Part shown: positions 24,634 through 32,384 of the stretch, one piece after another
Layout of the letters: each line of letters starts with the position of its first letter
Numbering within the stretch: the stretch's first letter is position 1
Assembly (NCBI GenBank): GCA_036399175.1
Contig: DASWNP010000021.1
Span: forward strand, 14,436-78,435
Reading direction: 5' to 3'
Length of the DNA stretch: 64,000 nt
Source of the DNA: DASWNP01 sp036399175
GTDB taxonomy: Bacteria > Acidobacteriota > Blastocatellia > Pyrinomonadales > Pyrinomonadaceae
Notes under the pieces: generated by a model
The model's database searches: none
Seen by the model: only the letters and a program-made list of their open reading frames with translations
What the model was told of the DNA's origin: nothing
Translations under genes and position numbers: made by a program

Positions 24634-24662
24634 TTGCATCTGGGATTTTCCTGTGATATGTT
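24634..24662 (+). promoter_or_regulatory. candidate promoter of the XRE regulator gene
   Basis: TTGCAT (24634-24639), 17 bases, then TATGTT (24657-24662) preceded by TGA, an extended -10. TGCAAG (24614-24619) and CTTGCA (24633-24638) form an inverted repeat touching its -35, a possible second regulator site. Confidence 0.55.
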
Positions 24663-24732
24663 CTCTGGCAAGGAGGGTCAGGCGCGCACCGCCCTCCGGC
24701 TAGTGTTGCGCGCCAAAAAGGAGGCCAAAAAC

Positions 24733-25158
24733 ATGGCAGAATCAACAAGAAGCTTAGTCAACACCATCGAACTCGGACGCGCTATCCGCCGCAAACGCGA
24801 GGAGGCTGGACTCAGCCTGCGCGATGTCGCGGATGAAACAGGCGTCTCCGCCTCGACGCTCTCGCGCATCGAGAACGGCACGGGCAAGCCCGACGCCGAC
24901 AACATCGCGCGTCTCACCGGCTGGCTCAACATGCCTATGGAGCGCGTCATGTCAGGCCGCCAACTCGAAGGCGACGAGGCCAAGCCGGTCGTCTATTTCC
25001 CGCAGGAAGCCACGCCCGACATCGTCGAAGCGCACCTGCGCGCCGACCGCTCCCTCACGCCCGAAACCGCCAAAGCCCTCTCCGAACTCTTCCGCGTCGC
25101 CTACGCCCAGTTCAGCCACCCCGGCGAAGAAACACGCGGGCGCAACCGACGCAAGTAG
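24733..25158 (+). CDS. XRE-family transcriptional regulator (candidate DdrO/ImmR-like repressor)
   Basis: The 141-residue protein starts at the ATG 24733, with AAGGAGG about 8 bases upstream. An XRE helix-turn-helix spans about 10-65 (LGRAIRRKREEAGLSLRDVA, DETGVSASTLSRIENGTGKP). A short C-terminal helical part contains DIVEAHLRADRSLTPETAKA and LSELFRVAYAQF. Size and two-part build fit repressors that pair with ImmA/IrrE peptidases, such as DdrO or ImmR; a peptidase-like gene lies at 28510. It is transcribed divergently from the annealase operon, whose promoter carries a palindrome. Binding to that site is inferred. Confidence 0.85.
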   Translation: MAESTRSLVNTIELGRAIRRKREEAGLSLRDVADETGVSASTLSRIENGTGKPDADNIARLTGWLNMPMERVMSGRQLEGDEAKPVVYFPQEATPDIVEAHLRADRSLTPETAKALSELFRVAYAQFSHPGEETRGRNRRK

Positions 25159-25190
25159 GCAGGCGACCAGCTTCGGTTCAGAACTTCATC

Positions 25191-25220
25191 AGGCGCTCGA
25201 CTCCAACGGGTTGAGCGCCT
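25191..25220 (+). terminator. intrinsic terminator of the XRE gene
   Basis: AGGCGCTC (25191-25198) pairs perfectly with GAGCGCCT (25213-25220), followed by AATTTATAGTT. A loop of 14 bases and a weak U-tract lower the certainty. Confidence 0.6.
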
Positions 25221-25322
25221 AATTTATAGTTAGGCTTCTGTTGAATGATTGCTTAGGAGTAAAATAAAACTCAGTGAGATATTTGTTAGCAGTTGTAATT
25301 CCCCTTATTTTGGAGGACGTCT

Positions 25323-26531
25323 ATGATGATTAAGGCTACAAAGGTTTTTACTCCTGGAGCATTTCCAGAATATACATATGTTGAAAGAAGTGGCGAGCAT
25401 CTTGAAAGAGATTTACGTGATGGATTAGATACACCCGGCCAGATTGTTTCTTTAGCCGGCCCGTCAAAGTCGGGTAAGACTGTGCTTGTAGAGAAAGTTG
25501 TTGGCCGCGATAATCTCATCCCAATTCAAGGCACAAGTATCCAAAACCTAGATCAGGTATGGGAGCGTGTTTTAGATTGGATGGATTTACCAGCAGAGGA
25601 AGCAAAGTCTAAATCTACATCAGGTGAAGCCTCTTTAGGTGCTTCAGTTGGCTATGAAAGAGGAAAATCTACAATCAAACGTAGGAGAGGATTGCCGCAG
25701 GTTGTAGAGGAGATTGGAAATAGTGATTTTGTCATTCTCTTAGATGATTTTCATTATATGACCAAGACAGTTCAGGCTGAGGTTGCTAAAGGCTTGAAGG
25801 AGGGAGTCCGGTTAGGGTTGAAAATTTGCACAGCCGCTGTGTTACACCGTGCTGATGATGTTCTTAGGGCTAATCCTGAGTTAAGAGGACGGGTGCGTAC
25901 CTTAGATATAAAATATTGGAAAAAGGGCGATTTAAAGAAGATTGCTTTAGAAGGCTACAAAAAGCTAAATGTTGGCTTAAATGATAAAACTATAAATAAA
26001 TTCACATCTGAGGCTGCAGGGTCACCACAACTAATGCAGTTAATCTGCTTGCAGAGTTGCTTTGAATTAGGAATTCGTGAGGAGCTTGTTGATTATAAAT
26101 GGTTAGACCCAACAGACAATCAATGTAAGCTAATCTTCGAGCGCGCAGCTACCGCCACTGATTTTCGTTCACTCGTGGATGTTTTAGATAGTGGCCCAAA
26201 GACTCGCGGCACAGAACGGAATACTTATAAGTTTAGAAATGGCGTTCATGGAGATGTTTACCGCTGTGTGCTCACAGCTATAGCATCAGACCCACCTCAA
26301 TTATCGTTTGATTATGATGAAATTGTACGTCGAACAAAACAAATTTGCATCGGGGATGCTCCTGTAGGCTCTAGCGTAACAGGAAGTTGTTTACATATGT
26401 CTAAATTGGCACAGGAAAGATTCCCGAGCGAGAGAGTTATAGATTGGGACGAACAGAAGCAAGTATTAGATATTCCTAATCCATATTTGCTGTTTTATCT
26501 CAGATGGTCAGACCGCTTAAAAGAATCTTAG
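25323..26531 (+). CDS. P-loop ATPase (AAA/STAND-like) of low G+C, likely acquired
   Basis: The 402-residue protein has Walker A GPSKSGKT in VSLAGPSKSGKTVLVEKVVG (about residue 45) and Walker B FVILLDDFHYM (about 140). A sensor-like AAVLHRADD and a lid segment with AAGSPQLMQLICLQ follow. The C-terminal about 130 residues look like a winged helix ending PNPYLLFYLRWSDRL, as in archaeal-type AAA ATPases. GGAGG lies 6 bases before the ATG. G+C is strikingly low (about 35% in 25321-25380 by count) with A/T-ending codons, unlike all neighbours. No nuclease or other effector domain is visible. A defence or regulatory ATPase is possible but unproven. The 206 bases after it are also AT-rich and without a supported gene. 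Confidence 0.8.
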   Translation: MMIKATKVFTPGAFPEYTYVERSGEHLERDLRDGLDTPGQIVSLAGPSKSGKTVLVEKVVGRDNLIPIQGTSIQNLDQVWERVLDWMDLPAEEAKSKSTSGEASLGASVGYERGKSTIKRRRGLPQVVEEIGNSDFVILLDDFHYMTKTVQAEVAKGLKEGVRLGLKICTAAVLHRADDVLRANPELRGRVRTLDIKYWKKGDLKKIALEGYKKLNVGLNDKTINKFTSEAAGSPQLMQLICLQSCFELGIREELVDYKWLDPTDNQCKLIFERAATATDFRSLVDVLDSGPKTRGTERNTYKFRNGVHGDVYRCVLTAIASDPPQLSFDYDEIVRRTKQICIGDAPVGSSVTGSCLHMSKLAQERFPSERVIDWDEQKQVLDIPNPYLLFYLRWSDRLKES

Positions 26532-26737
26532 GCTTATTAATTCACTTCTCTGTACTAAGCCTAGTACCTCACTCAACGCGACGCCTCAGCAGCCTATCTT
26601 TATTGTTGTTTTGCCCTCTTGTGCTGAATACTTATGCTTGGGCGAGAGCAATTCCAGCGCTACGCGATTGTTTCTCCCTATTGTTAATTCAATTTGGGAG
26701 GGCGTAAGATCAAGTCGCTTGGTAAAGAGAGCATATT

Positions 26738-27289
26738 ATGAGCACCGGAACTGAGGCGACGATTGAGGATTTGTACGACGTGCCGGAGAATGGCAAGGCT
26801 GAACTGGTTAATGGAGAAATTATAGAAATGCCACCGACTGGCGGTGTGTCTGGGCGCGCGGGCGGTAAGATTTATCTCAGCTTGGATGGTTATGAGCAGA
26901 GTACGAAGGCGGGTTATGCGTTTCCGGATAATGTGGGATTCGCCGTTAATCTGCCGCATCGCAAATCCTTTAGCCCTGATGCGGCATTTTATGTCGGAGA
27001 GCTGAAAGGTGGAGAGTTTCTCGAAGGCGCTCCTATCTTTGCCGTCGAGGTGAGAAGCAAGAATGATTACGGGGAAAGGGCAGAGCTTGCGATAGCGCAG
27101 AAGCGCGCGGATTATTTCGCCTGCGGAACACGGGTGGTCTGGGATGTCGATGTCCTGAGAGAGAAGCTTGTCCGGGTCTATCGCTCTGATAATCCTGATA
27201 CTCCGACAATCTATCGTAAAGGTGATATAGCAGAAGCAGAGCCAGCCTTGCTGGGCTGGAAGATTCCGGTCGATGTGTTTATCCCGTAG
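26738..27289 (+). CDS. Uma2 family (DUF820) restriction-endonuclease-fold protein
   Basis: The 183-residue protein shows the PD-(D/E)xK-like core of the Uma2 family: AELVNGEIIEMPPTGG near residue 25, FSPDAAFYVGE (the Asp of the motif) near 84 and FAVEVRSKNDYGERAE (ExK-like EVRSK) near 105. The ending GDIAEAEPALLGWKIPVD is also characteristic. Uma2 proteins are very abundant in cyanobacteria and some acidobacteria, with unclear roles. A second Uma2 gene starts 1 base after its stop. Confidence 0.85.
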   Translation: MSTGTEATIEDLYDVPENGKAELVNGEIIEMPPTGGVSGRAGGKIYLSLDGYEQSTKAGYAFPDNVGFAVNLPHRKSFSPDAAFYVGELKGGEFLEGAPIFAVEVRSKNDYGERAELAIAQKRADYFACGTRVVWDVDVLREKLVRVYRSDNPDTPTIYRKGDIAEAEPALLGWKIPVDVFIP

Positions 27290-27290
27290 C

Positions 27291-27857
27291 ATGTCAACGC
27301 AGCCTGTCTATTACCTCACTCCTGAAGAGTATCTGGCGCTTGAGCGTCGGGCTGAGTTCAAGAGCGAGTATGTTGACGGCGCGGCGTATGCGATGGCGGG
27401 CGGGAGCGAGCGCCATAATCTGATTGCGGCAAATATCATCATCGAGATTGGCGGACAGTTGAGGGGCAGACCGTGTCGCATCTATCCGAGTGATTTGAAG
27501 GTGAGAGTGCCCAACTCGACGAGATTTTTCTATCCGGACGTGTCGGTCGTGTGCGGGGAAACTCTTTTTGCTGATGAAGAGAGGGACGTGGTGCTCAACC
27601 CCGTTCTGATTGTCGAGGTTTTATCCGAAAGCACGGCTGGTTTTGATAGAGGGAAGAAATTCCTGTCGTATCAGCAAATTCCGTCGCTGCAAGAATACCT
27701 GCTCGTCTCGCAGGACGAGTTTCTGATTGAGCACTATCTCAGACAGGGTGACGAGAACTGGCTTTATACGAAGGTGAGCGGATTAGAAGGAAGAGTCTTG
27801 CTTCCATCGGTAGAATGTGAGCTTGGGCTCGCTGCTGTCTATGACAAGGCAACCTGA
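27291..27857 (+). CDS. Uma2 family protein, second paralogue
   Basis: The 188-residue protein starts at the ATG 27291. It shows the family opening YLTPEEYLALERRAEFKSEY plus VDGAAYAMAGGSERHNLIAA, the catalytic-like FFYPDVSVVCGE and PVLIVEVLSESTAGFDRGKK (E-x-L in place of ExK), and SLQEYLLVSQDE. It belongs to a different Uma2 subgroup from its neighbour, so the tandem is not a recent duplication. The two are almost certainly translated from one mRNA. Confidence 0.87.
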   Translation: MSTQPVYYLTPEEYLALERRAEFKSEYVDGAAYAMAGGSERHNLIAANIIIEIGGQLRGRPCRIYPSDLKVRVPNSTRFFYPDVSVVCGETLFADEERDVVLNPVLIVEVLSESTAGFDRGKKFLSYQQIPSLQEYLLVSQDEFLIEHYLRQGDENWLYTKVSGLEGRVLLPSVECELGLAAVYDKAT

Positions 27858-27948
27858 TAGCCGCGCTACTGAAGAGTGAAACAACCCGCCGGGATAGGTA
27901 TAATCAAAGCAGCGAGACGAAATGAGTCGTCCTGTCAGGGAATGAAAT

Positions 27949-28233
27949 TTGAAGATTTCCGGCTTCATCTGGCTTGAAGACATTGTGCAAAAGCTTTTGT
28001 GGAAGCATAGTGTCAGTCAGTGAGAGGTCGTGGAAGTTTTCGGCAATTCGCCGCGTTTCGGTTTTGTTGAGAAAGGACATCGACGGGGCGAGAATGTTTA
28101 CGCGGCGTTGGGGCAAACGGATGCTGGCAGGTATTTGATTTGCTTCTTTGTTCATAAGCGGGATGGACGGGCATTGATTGTGTCAGCGCGTAATATGAGC
28201 GATGCGGAACGGAGAAGATATGCGAAGAAATAG
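27949..28233 (+). pseudogene. BrnT-family toxin gene with an in-frame stop codon
   Basis: A TTG at 27949 opens a frame reading ISGFIWLEDIVQKLLWKHSV, the BrnT-like beginning (Trp-x-x-x...Lys-His-x-Val). A TGA at 28021-28023 follows, then the same frame resumes: EVVEVFGNSPRFGF, YAALGQTDAGRYLICFF and ALIVSARNMSDAERRRY, the BrnT core and C-terminal Ser-Ala-Arg motif. Everything but one codon is intact. A GTG at 28030 could restart translation of 67 residues, lacking the N-terminal catalytic strand-helix. BrnT is a type II RNase toxin. The antitoxin gene overlaps the 3' end. Confidence 0.75.
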
Positions 28234-28495
28234 GAGTTCTGTTTCAAAGGCTGGCTCATATAGAGAGATTGGCGAGTTTTGGGATAACCATGACCTGAGC
28301 GAGCATTGGGACAAGAGCGAGGCGGTTAAGTTCGAGGTGGAGATTGAGGGTGAGACTACTTACTATCCGGTTGAAACGGCTCTCTCGGCCAAAATTCGTT
28401 CGATAGCAGAAAAGCGAGGCGTTGCTCCTGAGCGTCTTTTGAACGAGTGGGTGCAGGAAAAGATAGGAGAAGAGATAGTACCCAAATCAGACTAG
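28220..28495 (+). CDS. BrnA/CopG-type antitoxin
   Basis: About 91 residues from the ATG at 28220, which overlaps the last codons of the toxin frame, as usual in toxin-antitoxin operons. The core EIGEFWDNHDLSEHWDKSEA, followed by KFEVEIEGETTYYPV and a ribbon-helix-helix-like AKIRSIAEKRGVAPERLLNE, matches antitoxins paired with BrnT-type toxins. It should bind both the toxin and the operon promoter. The frame is intact although the toxin is broken. Confidence 0.82.
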   Translation: MRRNRSSVSKAGSYREIGEFWDNHDLSEHWDKSEAVKFEVEIEGETTYYPVETALSAKIRSIAEKRGVAPERLLNEWVQEKIGEEIVPKSD

Positions 28496-28509
28496 ATAGA
28501 GACAGAGTC

Positions 28510-29208
28510 GTGGACGATAAGCTTTTGCCGCCGACATTTAAGGGGAGGCAGTATGAGTTGCGGGCGATGGGGCTGCGCGATTTCGCGGGGCTGCGTCGGG
28601 ATACGGACGCGCTCGACCCGTTCGCTTTGGCCGATTTTGCGAAGCTGATGGTGGTGGATTTTGAGCAGATTCAGGGTCTGTCGGAAGAGACGCGGGAGCA
28701 TCTGTTGGGGACGGGGTCGAACATGTGGTCGGGCGGGACGTGCTCGCGTCCGCTGCCGAACGGTTGGAGGCTTGTGATTCTCAATCCGAAGCACGGGCGG
28801 CAGCGCAATAATGCGACGTTGATGGAGGAGGTCTGTCACGTCTTTTTGGGGCATAAGGCGAATCGTCTCTCAATCGTCGCGCAGAATAAGCAGGGGAAGA
28901 CAGTGGCGCGCGATTATAACGAGGCGGATGAAGAGGCGGCTTATGCGGTAGGCGCAGCGGCGCTCGTTCCCTATAGCGCGCTCGCCGAGTTCGTGCGGGC
29001 GGGGAAGAGTTCTATCGAGATTGCGCGCCATTTCAACGTGAGTCGTGAGTTGGTCGAATACCGAATGAAGGTTTCGCGGCTGTGGAATGAATACAGGAAG
29101 CGGCATCCGGAGGAGGACGCGGCGCGCGCGGCGCGTTATCACGCGCAGATGGAGTACAGACGCCAGCAGGCGGCGACGGCGGGCGAGCGCGGCGCGGAGG
29201 GCGATTGA
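28510..29208 (+). CDS. ImmA/IrrE-like metallopeptidase-family protein with altered HExxH
   Basis: About 232 residues from the GTG at 28510, 15 bases after the antitoxin stop. The ImmA/IrrE (COG2856) layout is clear: WRLVILNPKHGRQRNNATLM, then EEVCHVFLGH, then EADEEAAYAVGAAALVPYSA with the expected acidic ligand, then a helix-turn-helix-like IEIARHFNVSRELVEYRMKV. The zinc motif reads EEVCH instead of HExxH, so the first His is Glu; metal binding may differ or be lost. IrrE and ImmA cleave XRE repressors (DdrO, ImmR) after DNA damage. The XRE gene at 24733 is a candidate target. Confidence 0.8.
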   Translation: MDDKLLPPTFKGRQYELRAMGLRDFAGLRRDTDALDPFALADFAKLMVVDFEQIQGLSEETREHLLGTGSNMWSGGTCSRPLPNGWRLVILNPKHGRQRNNATLMEEVCHVFLGHKANRLSIVAQNKQGKTVARDYNEADEEAAYAVGAAALVPYSALAEFVRAGKSSIEIARHFNVSRELVEYRMKVSRLWNEYRKRHPEEDAARAARYHAQMEYRRQQAATAGERGAEGD

Positions 29209-29332
29209 GAATGAAGACGCGCGGCGCAGGGTCGGACTTCATCTATCAAATGCCTCACGTCGCAGGCGGCGCGCTTCGTCTCCCCCTTTTCTTCGTCTTC
29301 CGATTTTCGACGCCTGTCGCTCGTAGCCGAAC

Positions 29333-30469
29333 ATGAAGCGAGACTACGCGCCGCCGGAGCAGTTGCGCGAGATGCGCGACGAAATCAAACGCCGCATCGA
29401 CTATCGCACCTTTTACCAACGCTATCTTCCGAGCGATGCCAGGCAGTCGGGCGCGCGTCTGCAATCGCTCTGCCCCATCCCCGCGCACAACCATAGCGGC
29501 AAAGGCCATCCGAGCCTGTCGATAGATTTACAGCGCGGGCTCTTTCATTGCTTCTCGCGCGAAGAGGGCGGCGACTGCATCAGCTTCTACGAGTTGATGC
29601 ACGGCGTCTCGTTCGCACGCGCCGTGCGCGAGATGGCGCGCGAACTCGGCATCGGCAGAAGCGGCAAGGGCGCACGCGGGCAGCGCTCGCTGGCTCTCTC
29701 CGCCGCGCCCGACGCCGATACCGGTGAGACGGAAAACTGGACGCCGCTTGAGCCCGAGCGCATGAACGCGGTCTGCGAGGCTTTTCTGAGCGTCTGCCGC
29801 ACGGAAGACCAACTGGAAGGCTTGAACTACCTTGCGCGGCGCGGCATCGACTCGCGGACGGTGAAGCGCGCAGGCATCACGTACTTTCCGAGGCGCGCAT
29901 ATCGACGCGTGATGCGGCAGATGCGCGAGGCGTTCTCGCTCGAAGAATTGCGGCAGAGCGGGCTTTTCAACGCGCGCGAGCGCCTGACGTTTTACAGGCA
30001 TCGACTTCTGTTTCCCTTCTACGTCGAGCGGCGCGCCCTCTACTTGCAGGCGCGCACGACCGCCGCCGGGGTCGAGCCGCGCTGGCACAACATGCGCGGC
30101 GGCGTGCCCGCCCTCTACAACGTCGATGCGCTCGAACCCTTAGCGAGCGATGCGGTCGTCTATCTGGTCGAGGGCTTCACTGACACTCTCACGCTCGCGG
30201 CCTACGGCTTTCCGGCGGTCGGGCTCGTCGGCGCTGGCGGACTCAAAGAGGAATGGCTCGCGCCGCTCGGACGCTTTCGAGTCGTCGCCGCGCTCGACCC
30301 GGACACGGCCGGACGCCGCGCCGCCGCCCGCTACGAAGAGCTTTTCGCATCTCGCGGCCTGCGCCTCGCCTCCATCAATCTGCCCTGCGATGTCAACGAC
30401 TTCTTCCGCCAGCATCCTTCCGCCGCCCTCGAATTCACACTGCTGACCGAAGCGGCTCTGGAAGATTGA
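29333..30469 (+). CDS. stand-alone DNA primase (CHC2-like zinc finger plus Toprim)
   Basis: The 378-residue protein has an N-terminal CHC2-like region (about 45-100; LCPIPAHNHSGKGHPSLSID and LFHCFSREEGGDCISFYEL), a helical RNA-polymerase-like region, and a Toprim domain (about 275-350) with VYLVEGFTDTLTLAAYGF, VGLVGAGGL and ALDPDTAGRRAA. It lacks the DnaB-binding C-terminus of the roughly 600-residue housekeeping DnaG. The zinc ligands are unusual: CPIPAH rather than CPFH spacing, and CFSR where CFGC is usual. Such primases are typical of mobile or phage-derived replication modules. ATG at 29333 has no clear ribosome site. Confidence 0.85.
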   Translation: MKRDYAPPEQLREMRDEIKRRIDYRTFYQRYLPSDARQSGARLQSLCPIPAHNHSGKGHPSLSIDLQRGLFHCFSREEGGDCISFYELMHGVSFARAVREMARELGIGRSGKGARGQRSLALSAAPDADTGETENWTPLEPERMNAVCEAFLSVCRTEDQLEGLNYLARRGIDSRTVKRAGITYFPRRAYRRVMRQMREAFSLEELRQSGLFNARERLTFYRHRLLFPFYVERRALYLQARTTAAGVEPRWHNMRGGVPALYNVDALEPLASDAVVYLVEGFTDTLTLAAYGFPAVGLVGAGGLKEEWLAPLGRFRVVAALDPDTAGRRAAARYEELFASRGLRLASINLPCDVNDFFRQHPSAALEFTLLTEAALED

Positions 30470-30516
30470 TTCATTTCTTCATTGATTCAATGAACCAATG
30501 ATTCAATGATTCAATC
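30467..30516. repeat. tandem ATGATTCA octamers
   Basis: TGATTCA-containing units, some as AATGATTC repeated with an 8-base period, overlap the stop of the primase gene (TGATTCA) and end just before the -10 of the next gene. A complementary TTCATT/AATGAA pairing is possible. Confidence 0.75.
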
Positions 30517-30521
30517 CCTGT

Positions 30522-30527
30522 TATAAT
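30522..30527 (+). promoter_or_regulatory. consensus -10 placing the transcript start at the ATG
   Basis: A perfect TATAAT lies 7 bases before the ATG at 30535, so transcription would begin at or next to the start codon and the mRNA would be leaderless. No consensus -35 is seen; the region is repeat DNA. Confidence 0.55.
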
Positions 30528-30534
30528 CCGTTTT

Positions 30535-31848
30535 ATGGCTGACGACCTGAGCAAAGCGATTGCGCCGACCGCCGGGCTGACCGTGACGGATAAGCTGCGT
30601 CTGCTGCTCGACATCACGAAAAAAATCAGCCGCTCGCTCAACCTCGAAGAAGTGCTCGTGCAGGTGATGAACACGCTCGACTCGCTTCTGCCTTACGACG
30701 CGGCGGGCATCTATATCATCAAGTGTGCGAAGCCGCGCGAGGGTGTGCCGCAGACCGAAGACGCCTCGGGCGAGATTCTTTTTCATGCGGAAGCCGTGCG
30801 CGGCTACGACCTCGAAGAGATGTTGGAGCTGCGCCTGCGCGCGGGCGAGGGCATCATCGGTTACGTGGCGCAGACGGGCGAAGCCATCATCGTCCCCGAC
30901 GTGCGCCACGACCCTCGATACGTCAACGCCCGCAAGGAGACGCGCTCCGAGATGGTCGCCCCGATTATCTCGAACGACGAAGTCATCGGCGTCTTCGACC
31001 TCGAAAGCGACCACCTCAACGCTTACACGGAAGACGACCGGCAGGTCTTGATGCTTCTGGCGTCGCAGGTCGCAATCATCATCGAGAAGGCGATGCTGCA
31101 CGAGCATCTGGTGGCGAAGAAGCGCATGGAAGCGCAGCTCGAAGTGGCGCGTCACGTCCAGCTCAGCCTGCTTCCGCCGCGCGACCCGCAGCTCGAAGGC
31201 TTCGACATCTCCGCCTACAACTTCTCGACCGAAGAGGTCTCCGGCGACTACTACGACTTCGTCAACATCTACGACGACCACCTCGGCCTCGTCATCGCCG
31301 ACGTTTCCGGCAAAGGCGTCCCGGCGGCGCTTTTGATGGCTTTCCTGCGCGCCTCCCTGCGCGCCGCCATCCACATCGGCTACGCGCCCAACATCTCGAT
31401 GGCGAAGGTCAACTACCTGCTCTGGGAATCGGTCGAGAGCAACCAGTTCGTCACGGCCTTCTACGGCGTGCTCGACGCCACAAACAAGACGCTCGCCTAC
31501 GCCAACGCCGGACACAACCCGCCGCTTCTCATGGACAAAGAGGGCAACGCACGCTTCATCGAGCGCGGCGGCCTCCCGCTCGGCATGTTCCGCGACACGC
31601 GCTACTACGAATACTACCTCCCGCTCGAATCCGGCCAGACGCTCCTGCTCTACACGGACGGCGCGACGGAGGCGACAAACGAAAACGAGGAGGAGTACGG
31701 ACGCGAGCGTCTGGAGAAGGCTGTGCGCGAAGGGCGCGAGCGCGGAGCGCGCGAGCTGATAGACTACATCTACGCCGACCTGCTCGAATGGACAGCCGGA
31801 CGCGGCTCCGGCGACGACGTGACCTTCGTCGTCATCAAAGCCCTCTGA
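30535..31848 (+). CDS. GAF domain plus SpoIIE/RsbU-type PP2C phosphatase
   Basis: The 437-residue protein has a GAF domain (about 30-185; AAGIYIIKC, AGEGIIGYVAQTGEAIIVPD, VAPIISNDEVIGVFDLESDH) joined by a helix (ARHVQLSLLPP) to a PP2C-like SpoIIE domain (about 225-435). Metal-binding Asp residues lie in SGDYYDFVNIYD, VIADVSGKGVPAALLMAFLR and YTDGATEATNENEEEYG. Such proteins dephosphorylate anti-sigma-factor antagonists in partner-switching stress responses. No partner STAS or kinase gene lies nearby. Confidence 0.92.
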   Translation: MADDLSKAIAPTAGLTVTDKLRLLLDITKKISRSLNLEEVLVQVMNTLDSLLPYDAAGIYIIKCAKPREGVPQTEDASGEILFHAEAVRGYDLEEMLELRLRAGEGIIGYVAQTGEAIIVPDVRHDPRYVNARKETRSEMVAPIISNDEVIGVFDLESDHLNAYTEDDRQVLMLLASQVAIIIEKAMLHEHLVAKKRMEAQLEVARHVQLSLLPPRDPQLEGFDISAYNFSTEEVSGDYYDFVNIYDDHLGLVIADVSGKGVPAALLMAFLRASLRAAIHIGYAPNISMAKVNYLLWESVESNQFVTAFYGVLDATNKTLAYANAGHNPPLLMDKEGNARFIERGGLPLGMFRDTRYYEYYLPLESGQTLLLYTDGATEATNENEEEYGRERLEKAVREGRERGARELIDYIYADLLEWTAGRGSGDDVTFVVIKAL

Positions 31849-31851
31849 GCT

Positions 31852-31929
31852 AAACGCGGAAGTAGGAACGCGGAACGATGAACTGTCAGACTTTGAAGTT
31901 CATCGGTCCGCGTTCCTACTTCCGCGTTT
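31852..31929. repeat. near-perfect 33-base inverted repeat, GCGGAAC/GATGAAC family
   Basis: The left arm (31852-31884) and right arm (31897-31929) differ at one of 33 positions when paired, leaving a 12-base loop. It sits between convergent genes. The units match the repeats at 13456, 15034 and 45932/46328. Confidence 0.93.
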
Positions 31930-31933
31930 CTTT

Positions 31934-32191
31934 TTAGTGTGTTGTCAGCGAGTTGTGTGCGTGGTCGCCGCCGGGCGCGAGCGGCGCGCGGTAACGACCG
32001 TAGTTAAACTCGGCCCGGGCGTCGGAGAAAGCGTAAACGTCGAAACCGTAGGCGTCAAAATAGGCTGCCAAATCGTCGGCGGCGCGAAGGTAGACGGTCG
32101 GAGCGTAGCCCGCATCAGCGCGAATTTCCAGCAGGCGCTCGATTACTTCCAACGGCGCAAAGACGCGCACCGGGTCTCTATAGGTTGCCAT
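31934..32191 (-). CDS. small hypothetical protein
   Basis: About 85 residues from the ATG at 32189-32191, chosen because a full AAGGAGG lies about 12 bases upstream. It opens with YRDPVRVFAPLEVIERLLEI and contains YGFDVYAFSDARAEFNYGRY, with no signal peptide or membrane helix. I do not recognise the family. Transcribed toward the phosphatase gene and separated from it by the hairpin at 31852. Confidence 0.6.
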   Translation of the reverse strand: MATYRDPVRVFAPLEVIERLLEIRADAGYAPTVYLRAADDLAAYFDAYGFDVYAFSDARAEFNYGRYRAPLAPGGDHAHNSLTTH

Positions 32192-32384
32192 GATACAGCG
32201 CCTCCTTTTCCCCTCGTTCTCGCGGGACGCCTCCTGCCTTTCGGAGCGCTCTCCCGCGCTGCTCACTGTGATGTACGCCGAAAGTCGCCCGGTTGTTTGC
32301 GCTCCGCATATATTTTCGGTTACAAAGGTATAGAAACTGTGCGTTCGCCTCCCCGAGCCCAGGTTTCCGCGACTCGAAATTTGC

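Noticed and set aside
28021..28023. TGA in the BrnT frame as a selenocysteine codon.
   Set aside because: No selenocysteine-type hairpin is apparent just downstream and BrnT toxins have no Cys or Sec at this position.
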